Source of the DNA: a virus
DNA length: 29,092 nt
Strand: one strand, 5' to 3'
Virus record (IMG/VR): IMGVR_UViG_3300000101_000103
Coordinates: 1 to 29,092 of that record
Part shown: piece by piece, positions 21,135-27,754 of the stretch
Numbering within the stretch: the stretch's first letter is position 1
Layout: the number at the start of each line of letters is the position of its first letter
Position numbers and translations under genes: made by a program
The notes under the pieces: model-generated
What the model was told of the DNA's origin: nothing
Database searches by the model: none
Seen by the model: only the letters and a program-made list of their open reading frames with translations

Positions 21135-21205
21135 GCGGTATTGGTGTAACGGTTGCACGCTTGACATTCCAGTCAAGAGGTAAAGTTCGAATCTATTATA
21201 CCGCT
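21135..21205 (+). tRNA. tRNA-Gly(TCC)-like gene, divergent arms
   Basis: A 71-nt cloverleaf. The acceptor stem GCGGTAT/ATACCGC is perfect (7 bp), followed by T as discriminator. D arm GTGT/GCAC with an AACGGTT loop. Anticodon arm CTTGAC/GTCAAG gives loop ATTCCA with U33, anticodon TCC and A37, one base short of the usual loop (or eight bases if the last pair opens). G1-C72, C35, C36 and U73 are glycine identity elements. The T arm TTCGAAT loop is normal but its stem has only 3 of 5 pairs unless an A is bulged. No CCA is encoded. It overlaps the 3' end of the Mom-family gene antisense by 33 nt. Confidence 0.75.
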
Positions 21206-21862
21206 CTTTTTTCTTTCGGCTAAACTTATTTTTTTGCCCTTATACATTCCTGCACCTTGTTTATCTATTTCGCTAAATGGTAATATTGGAACAGTTATTT
21301 TGCAAGTTTTGTCAATTAGGTAAATGTATTTTAATTGCTTTCCTTTAAATGGTTTCCAATTTTTAAACTCGATACTCATTTTTAAATGGTGTGCTTGTAT
21401 AACGTGCATTGCATCTCCAGTTTCTGGATTCATTCTTAAAGCGGTATTGTCTACAATTCCAACTAATTTAAAACCACTTGCTCTATAAATAGTACCATCC
21501 CCGCACTGAGTGCCGTCAGCAAAACTTATTATCCATTTTATTTGTGGTGCATTCTTTTTAATTAATTTAATACTAATTGCAATACATCTACTTTCTGAAT
21601 ATTTTGGTAGGTAATCATCAAAAGCCATTCTGTTTAATTCAATAAACTCATTCCAACCCGTACCATCTACAAGATTAATAGTTCCTTTTTTATTTATGCT
21701 TGGACCATATTGCATAACACCGTGCAATTTATTATCTAAAAAACAACCAAAATGCAATGTGCTATTTGGAACTACTTTACCGCTATAATGATGCTTTTTT
21801 ACAAACTCATTAGCAACCTTAGCTGGTATTACTTTTACTATTATATCTTTTGCTCTGCCCAT
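21173..21862 (-). CDS. Mom-family DNA adenine modification protein, copy 2
   Basis: 229 residues. KKHHYSGKVVPNS (His24/His25-Tyr26), FGCFLDNKLHGVMQYG, ELNRMAFDDYLPKYS at 75-89, SFADGTQCGDGTIYRASGF at 113-131 and the basic C-terminus follow the same order as Mu Mom. The role is probably to modify adenines in phage DNA against restriction. It overlaps the ParB-like gene upstream by 22 nt, so the two are co-translated, just before packaging genes. The last ten codons (SGIIDSNFTS) are antisense to the tRNA and are probably not conserved. It differs strongly from the copy at 1.5-2.2 kb. Confidence 0.75.
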   Translation of the reverse strand: MGRAKDIIVKVIPAKVANEFVKKHHYSGKVVPNSTLHFGCFLDNKLHGVMQYGPSINKKGTINLVDGTGWNEFIELNRMAFDDYLPKYSESRCIAISIKLIKKNAPQIKWIISFADGTQCGDGTIYRASGFKLVGIVDNTALRMNPETGDAMHVIQAHHLKMSIEFKNWKPFKGKQLKYIYLIDKTCKITVPILPFSEIDKQGAGMYKGKKISLAERKKSGIIDSNFTS

Positions 21863-22434
21863 TGCATTACGATTAAATATAAAGCGTTGCCGTTGCTGTT
21901 TTCGTTACCCATAGTTTCGCAGTATTTATATTCCTCTGTTTGTTTAATATCCGCTATTCCGTTTTTTATTTGCTCTGCTTGCTCATCTGCAAGAGTGAAA
22001 GTCATTTGTTGAAAGGGTGATTTATCCCCATCAGGCAAACTAAACTCTTCGCTTGTATCTATATCATCAATGTTTTGCCAACTATCCAAACCCCAATCTT
22101 CCAACTCTTGGCTATTCCATTCATTACCCAAAATATCCCAATCCCACTCGCCAAAGCCAACATTATCCTTAATGATAAATTGTCGTTGTTGTTCTTCTGT
22201 TAATTCAGATGCAATCAATACTGGAACTTCTTGCACTCCTAAATCTTGCAATGCTCTTAATCTCATATTGCCACCAAGTACCATCATATCAGCATCCACC
22301 ACTATTGGTCTAAGTTCTAACATTTCAGGAAATTCAGAAACAGAACGCTTCAGCTTCTCAAACTTTTCATCCTTTAAAACTCTTGGGTTTTTTAGGTTTG
22401 GTTTTATGTCTTTGATTTTAACGTATTTCATCAA
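21841..22434 (-). CDS. ParB-like N-terminal domain protein
   Basis: 197 residues. VKIKDIKPNLKNPRVLKDEK then a helix, LRPIVVDADMMVLGGNMRLR with GGNMRLRA at 54-61 as the ParB box that binds CTP in ParB family members, and ERQFIIKDNVGFGEWDWDIL-like text at 82-101. The C-terminal LTFTLADEQAEQIKNGIAD-type segment is a second small domain. In phages such proteins often accompany DNA-modification enzymes and terminases; overlap with a Mom-family gene is consistent with that. Nuclease or partition roles are both possible. Confidence 0.7.
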   Translation of the reverse strand: MMKYVKIKDIKPNLKNPRVLKDEKFEKLKRSVSEFPEMLELRPIVVDADMMVLGGNMRLRALQDLGVQEVPVLIASELTEEQQRQFIIKDNVGFGEWDWDILGNEWNSQELEDWGLDSWQNIDDIDTSEEFSLPDGDKSPFQQMTFTLADEQAEQIKNGIADIKQTEEYKYCETMGNENSNGNALYLIVMQWAEQKI

Positions 22435-22621
22435 GTGCTTTCTTAATACTTGGATTGCTTTCTGCTAACTCATTCAACATTTCCTTAGCGTGTCGCTTGA
22501 TTGCATTATTAGCAGCATCAAAGATTGGTTCTTTGCTCACTACATCATTAATATCTTCTTTGCTCCAGGTAGGGTCAAGTTTAGATATTTCATCAATCAG
22601 GATTTCTTTTGATTTATCCAT
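22418..22621 (-). CDS. Hypothetical helical protein, 67 residues
   Basis: Starts MDKSKEILIDEISKLDPTWS. Mainly helical with DAANNAIKRHAKEMLNELAE. It overlaps the ParB-like gene by 17 nt and lies 9 nt downstream of the 71-residue gene. Not recognised; probably part of the same early-to-packaging transcript. Confidence 0.55.
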   Translation of the reverse strand: MDKSKEILIDEISKLDPTWSKEDINDVVSKEPIFDAANNAIKRHAKEMLNELAESNPSIKKALDEIR

Positions 22622-22630
22622 TCTACAAAT

Positions 22631-22846
22631 TTAACTATTTTCTTTTAAATACTTTATAACCTTGTTAGCGTTACGAGCTATGCAATCACCGCAACTTAAA
22701 TCAACTCTAAACTGGAACATTGATTGACACCACTTTTGAAATTCCTTAGCTTCGTGAGGTTCAAACCTTAGTTCTTGAGATTTGTCAAACTCCATTAGTT
22801 TGTTTATTACTTCCTTAGATAGTTTCAAATCTTGTTCGGTTTTCAT
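22631..22846 (-). CDS. Hypothetical protein with CGDC motif, 71 residues
   Basis: Begins MKTEQDLKLSKEVINKLMEF. The C-terminal FRVDLSCGDCIARNANKVIK has a CxxC pair that may bind metal. Related small proteins occur near the terminase in Bacteroidota phages. Its start overlaps the end of the fusion gene by 32 nt, a long overlap for this genome, so the ATG at 22846 is likely but not certain. Confidence 0.55.
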   Translation of the reverse strand: MKTEQDLKLSKEVINKLMEFDKSQELRFEPHEAKEFQKWCQSMFQFRVDLSCGDCIARNANKVIKYLKENS

Positions 22847-24248
22847 TTTTAAGTCTGTAATTCTTGGTTATATACTCGTGCAAACTTGCTGCCGTGTCAT
22901 TGACTGCATTTTGATTTTTAGCGAAGTACTTTATCATTTTATGCCATTCGGTATTGTTCGCTTTCAATCCGTTTTCTAAATGTTTGATGTGTTGCTTGTA
23001 TGGAAATACATTGGAAACTATAACCGCTTTCCCTTTTTGCCCTGCTTCGATTATCTTTAATTCAGATTTAAATGAGTTAAATTTATTATCAATTAGAGGC
23101 ACTAATACAATACCGTGATTATTAAATGTGTTGCCGTACTCTGTTAATGGCTCAAAAGGCTTTAAATTAGCTTTTGGAAACATCTTAGGCATATAATGTG
23201 ATTTTGGTATGTAACAATAAATAGTAAAGTCAACATCTTGTATCGCATCTTTTAATATTGATAAGTCACGCTTATGAGTTATACCTCCAGCCCACATAAA
23301 ACTATTTGTGTTTTCTGTTTTGTTCCACTGATCTTCATCTGAATCTAAGCAATTTTTAACCACGTGGACATTAGGATTAATCTTCATTATTTCGTCTTGC
23401 AGTCGCTTAGTTGCACACCATACAACATCAGCTAATTGAATGTTAGATTGAATGCAATTATTAAAATTTGTTTTCAAATGAAAATTGTATAAAAGATGAT
23501 TTTTTGGAACTTCCCAGTAATCATCAATGTCGCAGATTATTCTTATCCCACGTTTACGGAGTAAAGATATAACCAACTCAGGCTGCATCTTGCTCGATAT
23601 GTTACGGTTGAAGATAACGTGAGTTGTGTCTTTTGGCAGTTTGTCAATCCATTTATCAGCTTCGTTTCCTTCTGTTTGCGTGCCTATAATCTTAACATCT
23701 GATCCGTAAGCATTGGCAAAGTGGTGCATAGGAATAAACAGTCTGTGGTATTCAACAGCTTCAAAATTTGGCAATAATACAACTATATTCATTTGATTGT
23801 ATATCTTTTTAAACTCCTCCTTTGCTGCATTTATTCCATTTGCTACGCTCATATAGTTAATATTTGTTTTTGTTGCTATCCCTCTGTAACTGTCATTCTT
23901 GTAAAGCTCTAATAATCCACGTGAGTAGAAGTGCATTTTATCAAGTGTCCATTGCACTCGGTCTTTTCGCTCTTCAAAAGTAAAATCATTTTCTTCATCA
24001 AATAAATCATCTGGCAATTCTTGAAATGTTTTTGCGTTTCGTTGCTCTTTGAAATAGGTAAACTTCATCATTACAAAAAAGTATTGTCGGAGTTTGCCCA
24101 TTTGGATAATTTTTTCTATTTTGTCCTTCTTACTTAAACATTCTACCACGCACTTTGATATTAACTCCTCAGCATCGTTTCTATCTCCCGTTACCTTTTC
24201 AGCGTAACGCAATAGACCATCATCAGAATAAACATCTTCTAACCTCAA
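22815..24248 (-). CDS. Sigma-70-like domain fused to GT-B glycosyltransferase
   Basis: 477 residues with two unrelated parts. Residues 1-152 resemble an ECF-type sigma factor: region 2 with LLRYAEKVTGDRNDAEELIS, then YFFVMMKFTYFKEQRN, and region 4 with VQWTLDKMHFYSRGLLELYK and YRGIATKTNINYMSVANGIN followed by a basic helix. Residues 153-477 start at an internal Met (ATG at 23792) with MNIVVLLPNFEAVEYHRLF and run through RIICDIDDYWEVP, ADVVWCATKRLQDEI, MWAGGITHKRDLSI and HGIVLVPLIDNKFNSFKSEL, a group-1 type GT-B glycosyltransferase. The sigma part could direct phage promoters; the transferase could sugar-modify DNA, virion or host surface. Internal initiation at 23792 could also give the transferase alone. 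Confidence 0.7.
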   Translation of the reverse strand: MRLEDVYSDDGLLRYAEKVTGDRNDAEELISKCVVECLSKKDKIEKIIQMGKLRQYFFVMMKFTYFKEQRNAKTFQELPDDLFDEENDFTFEERKDRVQWTLDKMHFYSRGLLELYKNDSYRGIATKTNINYMSVANGINAAKEEFKKIYNQMNIVVLLPNFEAVEYHRLFIPMHHFANAYGSDVKIIGTQTEGNEADKWIDKLPKDTTHVIFNRNISSKMQPELVISLLRKRGIRIICDIDDYWEVPKNHLLYNFHLKTNFNNCIQSNIQLADVVWCATKRLQDEIMKINPNVHVVKNCLDSDEDQWNKTENTNSFMWAGGITHKRDLSILKDAIQDVDFTIYCYIPKSHYMPKMFPKANLKPFEPLTEYGNTFNNHGIVLVPLIDNKFNSFKSELKIIEAGQKGKAVIVSNVFPYKQHIKHLENGLKANNTEWHKMIKYFAKNQNAVNDTAASLHEYITKNYRLKNENRTRFETI

Positions 24249-24439
24249 TTTACTTCTATGCCATCATCCTCTAGTTCCAACCAATGCTTTACGGAGTACT
24301 GCTTGTATGGTTTAAGGTTGTTGTAAGTTACATCGTAGTTGCTATTAAGTAGCTCTAACTGCTCCTTGTATTCCTTTGGATAAGCCAACAATCTATCTAT
24401 TACTTGTTGGATTAGTTCTTTTCTTTCTTGTACGGTCAT
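24245..24439 (-). CDS. Hypothetical protein, 64 residues
   Basis: MTVQERKELIQQVIDRLLAY at the N-terminus, then YKEQLELLNSNYDVTYNNLK and a C-terminal KHWLELEDDGIEVN. Helical and acidic at the end. It overlaps both neighbours by 4 nt (ATGA), part of a tightly coupled chain of small early genes leading to the fusion gene. Not recognised. Confidence 0.55.
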   Translation of the reverse strand: MTVQERKELIQQVIDRLLAYPKEYKEQLELLNSNYDVTYNNLKPYKQYSVKHWLELEDDGIEVN

Positions 24440-24645
24440 TCTGTAATCACTGCTTTTAATTTTTCAAATTCAATAGGTTGTATATCTCTGTCGCTAAATA
24501 GTTGGAAACCCCAATCATTAAAAGTATTAACTACCATTATTACGTGGTAATCTTTTAATTTTTCCTTAATGCCATCTAAAGCATAATCGCATTTTTCTTT
24601 TGTAAATGTGATTGGTACTTTAACTATAAATATTGGTTTGCTCAT
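24436..24645 (-). CDS. Hypothetical protein, 69 residues
   Basis: MSKPIFIVKVPITFTKEKCD opens an alternating strand/helix pattern with YHVIMVVNTFNDWGFQLFSD, so it is a small alpha/beta protein. It overlaps both neighbours by 4 nt. No known function. Confidence 0.55.
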   Translation of the reverse strand: MSKPIFIVKVPITFTKEKCDYALDGIKEKLKDYHVIMVVNTFNDWGFQLFSDRDIQPIEFEKLKAVITE

Positions 24646-24821
24646 AATTTTCTTTTTTTATCATTCTGTAATTGTCCTGCGTGTTGTCCATTTTCTTGTT
24701 TTGCTTGTAGTGAATATTCTTGGTAATCTTCGTATTGCTTTAGTCGGTTAGTAAGTTCTCTGAATGTATCAACTACACCAGATTCAGTTAGTTTGCCTGC
24801 TTTGATTTCATATCTAATCAT
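24642..24821 (-). CDS. Hypothetical protein, 59 residues
   Basis: ATG at 24821 and TGA at 24642 overlapping the next ATG. The product MIRYEIKAGKLTESGVVDTF ends with a charged tail NDKKRKL. FRELTNRLKQYEDYQEYSLQ is a helix. The start overlaps the 56-residue gene upstream by 8 nt, which fits the coupled layout of this region and supports the reading as a real gene. Confidence 0.55.
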   Translation of the reverse strand: MIRYEIKAGKLTESGVVDTFRELTNRLKQYEDYQEYSLQAKQENGQHAGQLQNDKKRKL

Positions 24822-24984
24822 TTACTTTAGTGTTGGTTAATCTCCACCCATCGCGGCTTAATCCGTTGGGTATTCTGTGAGCGTTCAAAGTTAATTCAAT
24901 TAATCTTTGTTTGTCGGCTAGTGAGCCTGCTACATCAGCTTCTAATGTTCGGCCTTGTTTTGATATTGTTGTTGTTATTTTCAT
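24814..24984 (-). CDS. Hypothetical protein, 56 residues
   Basis: ATG at 24984 overlaps the HNH gene stop (ATGA); TAG at 24814-24816. MKITTTISKQGRTLEADVAG is followed by LNAHRIPNGLSRDGWRLTNT. Compact, basic. With the previous entry it fills the 335-bp stretch between the HNH gene and the 69-residue gene completely. Confidence 0.55.
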   Translation of the reverse strand: MKITTTISKQGRTLEADVAGSLADKQRLIELTLNAHRIPNGLSRDGWRLTNTKVND

Positions 24985-25286
24985 ATTTCTGTTTCATTAT
25001 GCCATAGGTTAAGTTTATCTCTCTTTTGGTGATGCTCACGACAAAGGATGTCTATGTTGTTTACATCCCAAGCTAATTCTGTTCTCCTTGTCTTTTGGGC
25101 CATATCAACGCTTACTCGGTGGGAGCAGTCAAGTCTTACACCTCCGCTTCGTTTACACTCCACGCAGAAGTTATATCCAAACTCATCACGCTGCAAAGAT
25201 AACGCCTTTTCTTTTGCGTTCCTTACAAGTGCATCTATCCTGCTCTTGCTTACTCTTTCTCCTTTGGATGTGTAGTAGTGGTTCAT
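24981..25286 (-). CDS. HNH endonuclease-like protein
   Basis: 101 residues. NFCVECKRSGGVRLDCSHRV holds a CxxC pair (41, 44) and DCSH; AWDVNNIDILCREHHQKRD holds the asparagine (Asn76/77) and C-x-x-HH end of the HNH (ββα-metal) fold. It nicks or cuts DNA; phage HNH proteins act in packaging or as homing nucleases. It overlaps by 4 nt the AP2-like gene upstream, which could supply DNA binding. Its place in the early region, far from the terminase, argues against a packaging role. Confidence 0.7.
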   Translation of the reverse strand: MNHYYTSKGERVSKSRIDALVRNAKEKALSLQRDEFGYNFCVECKRSGGVRLDCSHRVSVDMAQKTRRTELAWDVNNIDILCREHHQKRDKLNLWHNETEI

Positions 25287-25498
25287 AATTTTACCAATAC
25301 ATTTACTGGTTCTTTGCCTCTTTCTATCATTTTTAAATCAACAAACTTAGCTGCTTCACGCTCATTTTTAAATGTTTTAGATATCCCAAAAACCTTTGCA
25401 GCAAACCTTTCTTCTTTACTTTCTGTTAAGTATTTTTGAACATACTTAAATGAGCTACCATTTTTTATAAATCCCGTTTTACTCCAACCAGATGCCAT
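25283..25498 (-). CDS. AP2-like DNA-binding protein, 71 residues
   Basis: KVFGISKTFKNEREAAKFVD followed by LKMIERGKEPVNVL has the strand-helix pattern of AP2 domains, which in phages are usually fused to HNH homing nucleases (the helix with AAKFVDLKMIERG corresponds to AAKAYDLAAI-type text). Here it is a separate protein directly upstream of, and overlapping, an HNH gene. Binding DNA as a partner of that nuclease is inferred. Confidence 0.55.
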   Translation of the reverse strand: MASGWSKTGFIKNGSSFKYVQKYLTESKEERFAAKVFGISKTFKNEREAAKFVDLKMIERGKEPVNVLVKL

Positions 25499-25501
25499 AG
25501 T

Positions 25502-25684
25502 TCACGCAGCGTTAATAGCTTTTAAAATATCATTAATTGCTGTTCTAACTCCTATCTCTCTATCCCTGCAAGTGATAGCATTTCTTACATCTCCTAACTT
25601 TTCAAACTCTTTTGATTGGTCGCTAAATGACTGAGCCGTTTTTTCAGCTATCTGGATTAGTTCTTGGTTTATTAATTCTTTCAT
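25502..25684 (-). CDS. Hypothetical helical protein, 60 residues
   Basis: MKELINQELIQIAEKTAQSF and then SKEFEKLGDVRNAITCRDRE are helical, with a C-terminal GVRTAINDILKAINAA. Not recognised. A TATATTTG promoter ends 5 nt before the ATG, so this gene appears to start a new transcript, perhaps without a leader, that carries the AP2, HNH and small genes. Confidence 0.6.
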   Translation of the reverse strand: MKELINQELIQIAEKTAQSFSDQSKEFEKLGDVRNAITCRDREIGVRTAINDILKAINAA

Positions 25685-25689
25685 TGGTA

Positions 25690-25697
25690 CAAATATA
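25690..25697 (-). promoter_or_regulatory. TATATTTG promoter of the middle early unit
   Basis: Perfect TAnnTTTG, then TACCA and ATG at 25684. Spacing predicts a transcription start at or next to the ATG. Confidence 0.65.
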
Positions 25698-25704
25698 GTT
25701 ATCT

Positions 25705-26028
25705 TTATTTAATCTTACTTATTTCCTCAAAAAATTCTTTATTCACTTGTTGTACGCTCTTTTCGTTTACTTGCTCGGAGATGTAATACAGTTCTTCCAT
25801 ATCCTTCAACTTGCTTTGCATTTCACCTATTTTCATAATCAGCTTTGCATTCTCTTGTTCAAGCATATTTATTTCAACCTCTTTTAAGACCGTATAAGCC
25901 ACTAATTCTTCCAAAGTGGATATTCTATACTCTTGGTCGGTCTTATCGCCTTTAAACTTGCTTAAAATGGCTCTCATATCGTTTAATACGGTTCTTGCCT
26001 TCTTTGTTTTGTCGCTAAAATGGTTCAT
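25705..26028 (-). CDS. Coiled-coil protein, 107 residues
   Basis: Starts MNHFSDKTKKARTVLNDMRA and continues as almost uninterrupted helix with heptads (LEELVAYTVLKEVEINMLEQ; LIMKIGEMQSKLKDMEELYY). Probably a dimer or a binding partner. Located directly downstream of the helicase gene (14-nt overlap), so a role in replication is possible, but no specific family is recognised. Confidence 0.55.
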   Translation of the reverse strand: MNHFSDKTKKARTVLNDMRAILSKFKGDKTDQEYRISTLEELVAYTVLKEVEINMLEQENAKLIMKIGEMQSKLKDMEELYYISEQVNEKSVQQVNKEFFEEISKIK

Positions 26029-26935
26029 CGTCTGTTATTTGTTCAAATCCTAAATCGTTAATCGGGTCTTGCACTTGCTCTGGATTGCCGTATGCAAATA
26101 TCTTGTTTTGGTTGTAATTGTCCATCTCATAGAACTTTTGCTTTGCCCAATCAAAGTGCAGTAAGCATTCACCAATCTGCCCTGCGTGTTTTGGCTTAAT
26201 CTTATCTACTGAAACCGCATAAGGCTCATTGTAGTTGCTTTTGTCGTTCTTGTGGACTACTATTATGTTTCTACCATTGTTATTCCACTCACTACCTCCC
26301 ATTATGTGATACACGGTAGGTTTTTTAACATTCCCTTCCTTCACTTGCATTGGGTCTGGATTCTTTGGATGAATAATGATAAATGAGTGCATATTGTTGT
26401 CTTGGAAAAAGCTATTACGGTAGCTTAGTACTTGTCTAAGATAGTCTGGTCTTGTCGGATCTCCATTGTGAGCCATATAATTCCAACTATCAATTACCGC
26501 ACTATTGCATTTATGCTCTTTTGCAAAGCTCCAGAATGCTTTAGGTTCTTGTACACCTTTGGCAAACACAAAGTAATGGCAAACCTCGTTAATGTATCTA
26601 TGCACTTCTTGTTCTGTTATGCTATTCTGATAACCCTTTGTAAATGTTTTACCGTACATCTTATGGATTATATTAGATACAACCTCTACTTCTGTTCCAT
26701 CATCGGGCATATAGATTGCGTGTTTCCAATTATGGTTTACCGTTAGTGATACAATAATTTCTTTTAGGAGAAGTGATTTACCTCCAAATGGATAACCAGT
26801 AATGTCTGTACACCCACCTTGAATAAAAGTAATGTTCTCATCCATAGATTTCAGATTTGTTCCATAACCATTCGGTGGACCATTCTTTTGCAGATGCAGA
26901 AGTTCTTGCAGTATTTCATCTTGTGTTTTAATCAT
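26015..26935 (-). CDS. DnaB-like replicative helicase (RecA-fold)
   Basis: 306 residues. Walker A GYPFGGKS at 47-54, Walker B around CNSAVIDSWNYMAHNG, a QVLSYRNSFFQDNNMHSFII segment and HPKNPDPM near motif H3, and HIMGGSEWNNNGRNIIVVHK at the C-terminus, as in DnaB/Twinkle-like helicase cores. The DnaB N-terminal domain and any primase domain are absent, so it is a core-only enzyme. It is downstream of, and overlaps by 4 nt, the replication initiator, which may load it on the origin. Confidence 0.75.
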   Translation of the reverse strand: MIKTQDEILQELLHLQKNGPPNGYGTNLKSMDENITFIQGGCTDITGYPFGGKSLLLKEIIVSLTVNHNWKHAIYMPDDGTEVEVVSNIIHKMYGKTFTKGYQNSITEQEVHRYINEVCHYFVFAKGVQEPKAFWSFAKEHKCNSAVIDSWNYMAHNGDPTRPDYLRQVLSYRNSFFQDNNMHSFIIIHPKNPDPMQVKEGNVKKPTVYHIMGGSEWNNNGRNIIVVHKNDKSNYNEPYAVSVDKIKPKHAGQIGECLLHFDWAKQKFYEMDNYNQNKIFAYGNPEQVQDPINDLGFEQITDDEPF

Positions 26936-27621
26936 AGGATTGATTTAGCTTTTTTATGGTCTAATAATTGGCCTATGTAATCTACTGGTTGCCCTTTTGT
27001 ATCTTTTGTTCTAAATAACCATTGAGGATTAATCTTATCAGCCCAAAATGAATCATCGTGATTTTTTACTGCTTGTATTATTTCAGAAGGAGAATAAGTT
27101 TTAAGCCAAAATGTAAAATTGTTAAGGTCATTATCGCTCCCTCTATATTGGCCTCCTTTTATCTTTTTATATTCATCGATAAATTTATAATATCTTTCTT
27201 TTATTAGCTTCTTATCTTCTTTAATAGTTGTTAGTCGTTTGTTAGCCGTTTGTTGGTCGTTTGTTGGTCGTTTGTTAGTTGCTTGTTGGTTGGTTTCTCC
27301 AAACTGATAATCTGCAAACTTAACTATCTGAATTATAGTACCTTGATTATTTGTTTTGCTTGTTATTTCGTTTGTTAGTTGCAATTTTTTTAGTGCAGTT
27401 CTAATGTTTTGAGGACTTAACCCCGTTTCCATTGATAGCTTTGAGATACCAGTTATAATAGAACCTTTTTTTAGGTCTATACCTCGCCACCTTTTATCTT
27501 CGTAATTGGCTATAAGTAATAAGTGTAAAAATAGCACTTTTACATTAATATCACTATACCATTCCCATTCAGTAAGTTTTCGATGGAGCTTAACCCATCC
27601 TATTTTTTCTGTAAATTCCAT
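26932..27621 (-). CDS. Replication initiator / replisome organiser-like protein
   Basis: 229 residues. GWVKLHRKLTEWEWYSDINV then LFLHLLLIANYEDKRWRGID and a winged helix around SKLSMETGLSPQNIRTALKK match the N-terminal domain of phage replisome organisers (DnaD/DnaT-like). A low-complexity hinge at about 113-132 (NQQATNKRPTNDQQTANKRL) is encoded by six 11-bp DNA repeats, probably the origin. The C-terminal half resembles DnaD-like domains (FTFWLKTYSPSEIIQAVKNH, FWADKINPQWLF). It would bind the iterons and recruit the helicase encoded next. Confidence 0.75.
   Translation of the reverse strand: MEFTEKIGWVKLHRKLTEWEWYSDINVKVLFLHLLLIANYEDKRWRGIDLKKGSIITGISKLSMETGLSPQNIRTALKKLQLTNEITSKTNNQGTIIQIVKFADYQFGETNQQATNKRPTNDQQTANKRLTTIKEDKKLIKERYYKFIDEYKKIKGGQYRGSDNDLNNFTFWLKTYSPSEIIQAVKNHDDSFWADKINPQWLFRTKDTKGQPVDYIGQLLDHKKAKSIL
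27230..27295. repeat. Iteron array (6 x 11 bp), probable replication origin
   Basis: Six tandem 11-bp units on the plus strand, consensus GTTRGYCGTTT; the first four (27230-27273) are nearly perfect and the last two degenerate. They lie within the initiator gene. Eleven is not a multiple of three, so the repeats are conserved as DNA, not as protein. The same layout occurs in lambda O and many other phage initiator genes. Confidence 0.75.
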
Positions 27622-27623
27622 TT

Positions 27624-27632
27624 TGTTGCACG
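27624..27632 (-). promoter_or_regulatory. Operator-like site 1 (CGTGCAACA)
   Basis: CGTGCAACA between a second -7-like box TATATTTA (27644-27637) and the ATG at 27621. AAGA separates box and operator (4 nt), the same spacing as at the other two sites. Confidence 0.55.
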
Positions 27633-27646
27633 TCTTTAAATATAAT

Positions 27647-27703
27647 GGGCAAGGAGTAGTATTTGAATGCGTGCAACATATAGGATACTACCCCTTTTTG
27701 CCC
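27647..27703. other. Large hairpin in the leader, operator at its apex
   Basis: GTAGTAT (27656-27662) pairs with ATACTAC (27685-27691) and GGGCAA (27647-27652) with TTGCCC (27698-27703), with a small internal loop between. The apex holds operator site 2. In the leftward leader the hairpin ends 26 nt before the start codon and could affect translation or transcription. Confidence 0.55.
27670..27678 (+). promoter_or_regulatory. Operator-like site 2 (CGTGCAACA), opposite orientation
   Basis: Plus-strand CGTGCAACA preceded by TTTG and AATG (4-nt spacing), so it repeats the promoter-operator layout in the other direction. The -7 part (AGTATTTG) is a weak match, so rightward antisense transcription is only a possibility. 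Confidence 0.5.
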
Positions 27704-27731
27704 AATGTTTTTAATGTTAAAATTTGTAATA

Positions 27732-27740
27732 TGCTGCACG
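27732..27740 (-). promoter_or_regulatory. Operator-like site 3 (CGTGCAGCA)
   Basis: Follows TATATTTG (27752-27745) after TAAA, so it would cover the transcription start of the replication operon. Confidence 0.55.
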
Positions 27741-27744
27741 TTTA

Positions 27745-27752
27745 CAAATATA
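27745..27752 (-). promoter_or_regulatory. TATATTTG promoter of the replication operon
   Basis: Perfect TAnnTTTG box in AATAGATTATATTTG, 3 nt after the end of the upstream membrane gene. The leader to the ATG at 27621 is about 120 nt and holds the operators and hairpin. Confidence 0.65.
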
Positions 27753-27754
27753 AT

